A stretch of DNA of 64,000 bases. Origin: Paracentrotus lividus. Its lineage: Eukaryota; Echinodermata; Echinoidea; Camarodonta; Echinidae. Below are positions 61,009-64,000 of the stretch, piece after piece. Where the stretch lies: contig CALNVZ010002100.1 in NCBI GenBank assembly GCA_940671915.1, positions 5,273,624-5,337,623 of the forward strand, in the 5' to 3' direction. The translations under genes were made by a program, and so were the position numbers. Under the pieces are notes generated by a model that worked only from the letters and a program-made list of their open reading frames with translations, did not search any database and was not told the origin of the DNA. The first letter of the stretch is position 1. The number at the start of each line of letters is the position of its first letter.

Positions 61009-61969
61009 GGGGAGAGTGGGGTTAGTTGGAACACGGGGTTAGTTGAAACATTGTAATTTTCTTTCATGGCTATAAATATATTTATGCAAATCTACCCTCA
61101 GGTTGTTGCTATTAGCAACTGCCATCCACCACATTTTAGACAGCACATGTGCTTCAAGCCTCGTGAAGTTAAAAAGCAATGTTTGTTTTTTCACCTTCTG
61201 AGTAAATTTTGTCACTTTTACAAATGTTTTATTATCTCAAAGAAGATCAAAAATTAAGTTGGCCTGTTTTTGAGTATAACAAACAGTTATACCAAGCTAC
61301 AAAACAAGGTTAAATATATGGCATGTTGTTGTCCCTCTTTTGTGCTGTAAGCTTACAAATGTCAAATGGGCCTCTGGGGTTAGTTGGAACATTTTGAACG
61401 GGGTTAGTTGGAACATGTACTAAGTAAATAGGTTTCAGCTGAACAAAAGAATAAAAATCATATAATTCAGTGACGTGTTCCGAAATATTCTTATACATGT
61501 ATATTAGTGCAAATTGGACAATTTTTATGCAGAATACTACTTCACAGGACTTCAGAATATCTGTATGTGAGTGGATGCTATCAAGTGTAATAAAATATGA
61601 ACTAAAAAAAAAATTGATCACCAATCTTTAATATTTTAATTGGAATCAATAAAGCAAGTTAGCTGAACCCATGTAATAATGTTGTAGATAGTTTAAATAT
61701 AATTTTTTAAGATACCATGAACAATGTTTCAACTTACCCCATACCATGTTCCAACTAACCCCGTGTATGGGGTTAGTTGGAACACTTGACATGGTCTTGT
61801 TGAAGATGGATTTTTTCCGGAACCATCACTAAGTTTAAGAATTTCATGGGGTGCATTTGTAGCATACAGATATACACTCAAGCTGATCATTTATTGGTTC
61901 TTGAAATAAATCCGCTTTTGTTTTACGGCCATTTTTGTGAAAAATGTTCCATATAACCCCGCTCTCCCC
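61009..61969. mobile_element. Motif-reiterating element, GGGGTTAGTTGGAACA family
   Basis: Ends GGGGAGAGTGGGGTTAG and ATAACCCCGCTCTCCCC are inverted and flanked by TA (61007-61008, 61970-61971). The motif GGGGTTAGTTGGAACA or a close variant occurs five times forward (two near 61018-61050, two near 61375-61412, one near 61770) and about three times inverted (two near 61727-61765, one at the right end). Length is 961 bases, with no transposase. Confidence 0.75.
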
Positions 61970-62150
61970 TACTTGCTCCTGTATCGAGGAAATAGATGCG
62001 GTAATATCCACTATCATATTAGTTGATATAGTAGGAGCCGAAGAGATTTCTCTTCGTATTGTATCTTTCTTTATCTCTATCTAAATTTCGAGGCATTTTA
62101 TAACTATGTCCTGCCTTACGATAGTATAGTACACTTGCGCAAATATATGT

Positions 62151-64000
62151 ATTAGGGGTCATTATAAGTCATAAATATTTAACAAGGCTCATAACTCTTA
62201 AAGCGTTTACTCTTTATTCTGTAGAATTATGGAAGTCTCATTCGTAAAAGATATCGAAATTCATTCAATCATTTTTTCCAGTCCTTGAAAACAAAATGAA
62301 GAGAGTCGATGTTTTATGTACATAAATAAGGTACTCAGGAACACTGAGACTCTTTGTTCTAATGTAGATCATGGTTTATTTTCGTCACCAAACATATAAC
62401 CACTCAAAATATTATTATAATATACAAATTATATATTTAAAAAAAACAAAAACAAAAACAAACAAAAGGCGAAAACAAATATGCCAAAGCCTATATTTAG
62501 GCATATTTACTCAGACATGAACAATGAACAATGTTGGTCTCTTTTGAAACACTCCAACTAAAACAAGCAAAATGAAATATACACCCTTTTTACACGTTGA
62601 ATCTCTGTATTTGTATATAGAGAACAGATTTGTTGCCTGCATAGGCCTTTATATTTATATTGCTTTTCAATCAGGCATAATATTATTGTGTAATATATTT
62701 ATGCCAAATCTAATCAGGTATAAATTATGCATAATGTATACAAGACGATTTCAAATCTATAGCTGGAACGATATACGTAGGCCTATAGACAACAATGAGC
62801 CTTGATACATATATATTGCTTGTCAATGATATACTAGTAGTTCTATTTCGATTCCGATCAGGTATAAATTAGAACGAAATATGTATATATATAGGCATAT
62901 TGACAACAGCATCATCATGATCAAAAGAGGCATATCACGATGATGTCAAAGGTTAAGCATTTCACGGTTAGATACCAAATTATATATTATGATGTGATGT
63001 GCCTAGTATCACATAACCAAGATGGACATGAAACAAACAATAAACATAATACAAGTTTGAACTTATGTCATAGATATCTGCAAAAGTCATGATGAGTATA
63101 TTTTATTGATTAGAAATGACTGAATACTGATTAATATGTACATATACTGAGAAATAATTTTTTTATACAATTAAATCTTTCCCCCAAGAACCAAATATTT
63201 CTTTTATGGCATCCATTTCAAGAGTGTTTAGTTTTTAGGGATGCCCTGTAAATTAGGCCAACGGGCTACTGAAAAGAATCATATAAGTAGGCTACATAGT
63301 GTTTTTGAAAACATTAATTTTGGTCTACAAAATTAATGTTGTAATCAGTATAAAGAGTTTATTTCTTCAATGTTGTATCAGTAAGACTGGGAATTGTTTG
63401 ATCGCAGGATTCAGGTTTTATAACTTTTTATTTCAGCATAGCAGTGATGTGAATATTGTAATATTTATAATATCACATTATCTTGATGTCGTATTGGTGC
63501 ATGCATGATCTATATCAGGTCCCAAATCAATAAGAAGAGTGAAGTACGTCAACACGAAACCAGCAATCTGCAAAGTAGAAAACATTAAAAAAAAATATAT
63601 AGGCCCTGTATTGAACATGTTATAATTGAAGGGAAAAAAAATGAAATAGATATTAAAAAAAAAAAAAATAAAAAAATAGCAATCCCGTGGTTAGCAATGT
63701 CAGACGAATGAGAGATAGAGAAAAAAAAACACAGCATAATACATTTTAATAATTTGAAGAGTTTGAACATGATTTTCCGCCGGATAAAACAACCCAGTAG
63801 CATTAAAGAGAAAGTATAAAGCAGAAATAAACCTACCATGACGAAGAGCGTTCAGTAGCCATTAAAAAAAATAAATACTGGTTTTATAAGTTTTGTATAT
63901 TAACAAAATCCCCATCCACAATAATTATGGTATTAGTAACATTTAAACGAAATGTTGTTGAAAAAATTGATAGTTAAAACCGAAGTTTTAAAAACATTGT
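62151..64000. repeat. Segmental duplication, right copy
   Basis: It is the counterpart of 51738-55580 and lacks the three insertions found there. It runs off the window end. Conserved blocks include TTATTTTCGTCACCAAACAT, ACTCCAACTAAAACAAGCAA and the last GRL exon. Confidence 0.85.
63478..63567 (-). CDS. Last exon of a second GRL gene (partial)
   Basis: An acceptor (TTTGCAG) is followed by 29 codons and a stop: IAGFVLTYFTLLIDLGPD and a short polar tail. The peptide is identical to the last exon of the first GRL gene at 55125-55036, although several codons differ at synonymous positions. That suggests selection on the protein and so a working gene. Its other exons would lie beyond 64000. Confidence 0.75.
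   Translation of the reverse strand: MAGFVLTYFTLLIDLGPDIDHACTNTTSR

Overview
The window is AT-rich, intron-dense animal nuclear DNA. The protein families present (SLMAP, ATP23, an optineurin/NEMO-like protein, gustatory-receptor-like proteins, a paired-like homeobox gene) point to a deuterostome invertebrate. The very frequent ACATGTA and AGGCCTAT words and the crowd of short foldback elements suggest an echinoderm, probably a sea urchin. The clade call is an inference from these features, not proven.

Layout. (1) 181-17990, minus strand: the 5' part of SLMAP. Eight coding exons are resolved (FHA domain, then coiled coil), with probable 5' UTR exons; the 3' part lies left of the window. (2) 18000-27600: gene-poor ground with nested inverted-repeat transposons, including a Tc1-like element carrying two further insertions, and a tRNA-Thr-derived relic. 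(3) 27623-29477, plus strand: a three-exon paired-like homeobox gene (332 aa) with the intron at homeodomain position 46/47. (4) 30759-35514, plus strand: ATP23, a mitochondrial metalloprotease, six exons, 243 aa, intact HEXXH. (5) 40008-48964, minus strand: a 12-coding-exon optineurin/NEMO-like gene (665 aa) with a UBAN-type ubiquitin-binding coiled coil and a C-terminal zinc finger, plus a probable non-coding first exon ending at 49859. (6) 55036-57751, minus strand: a gustatory-receptor-like (GRL) gene with good exon borders but five apparent frameshifts in the TM3-TM6 region. (7) 62150 to the window end: a diverged duplicate of 51740-55580, including the last exon of a second GRL gene with an identical peptide.

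The genes do not form one pathway. Two patterns recur. First, short tandem or direct duplications that copy part of an exon together with its splice junction or stop region occur five times in the two coiled-coil genes (SLMAP exons 5 and 8; optineurin-like exons 8, 11 and the last exon). Several create decoy splice sites. Second, there are several unrelated palindromic elements in which one 11-16 bp motif, usually also the terminal repeat, is reiterated inside in both orientations. The 52 kb / 62 kb duplication gives natural filled and empty sites for three inverted-repeat insertions. No CRISPR, operon, phage or bacterial features are present. Exon borders were worked out by hand from splice consensus, phase and remembered family similarity, without alignments.
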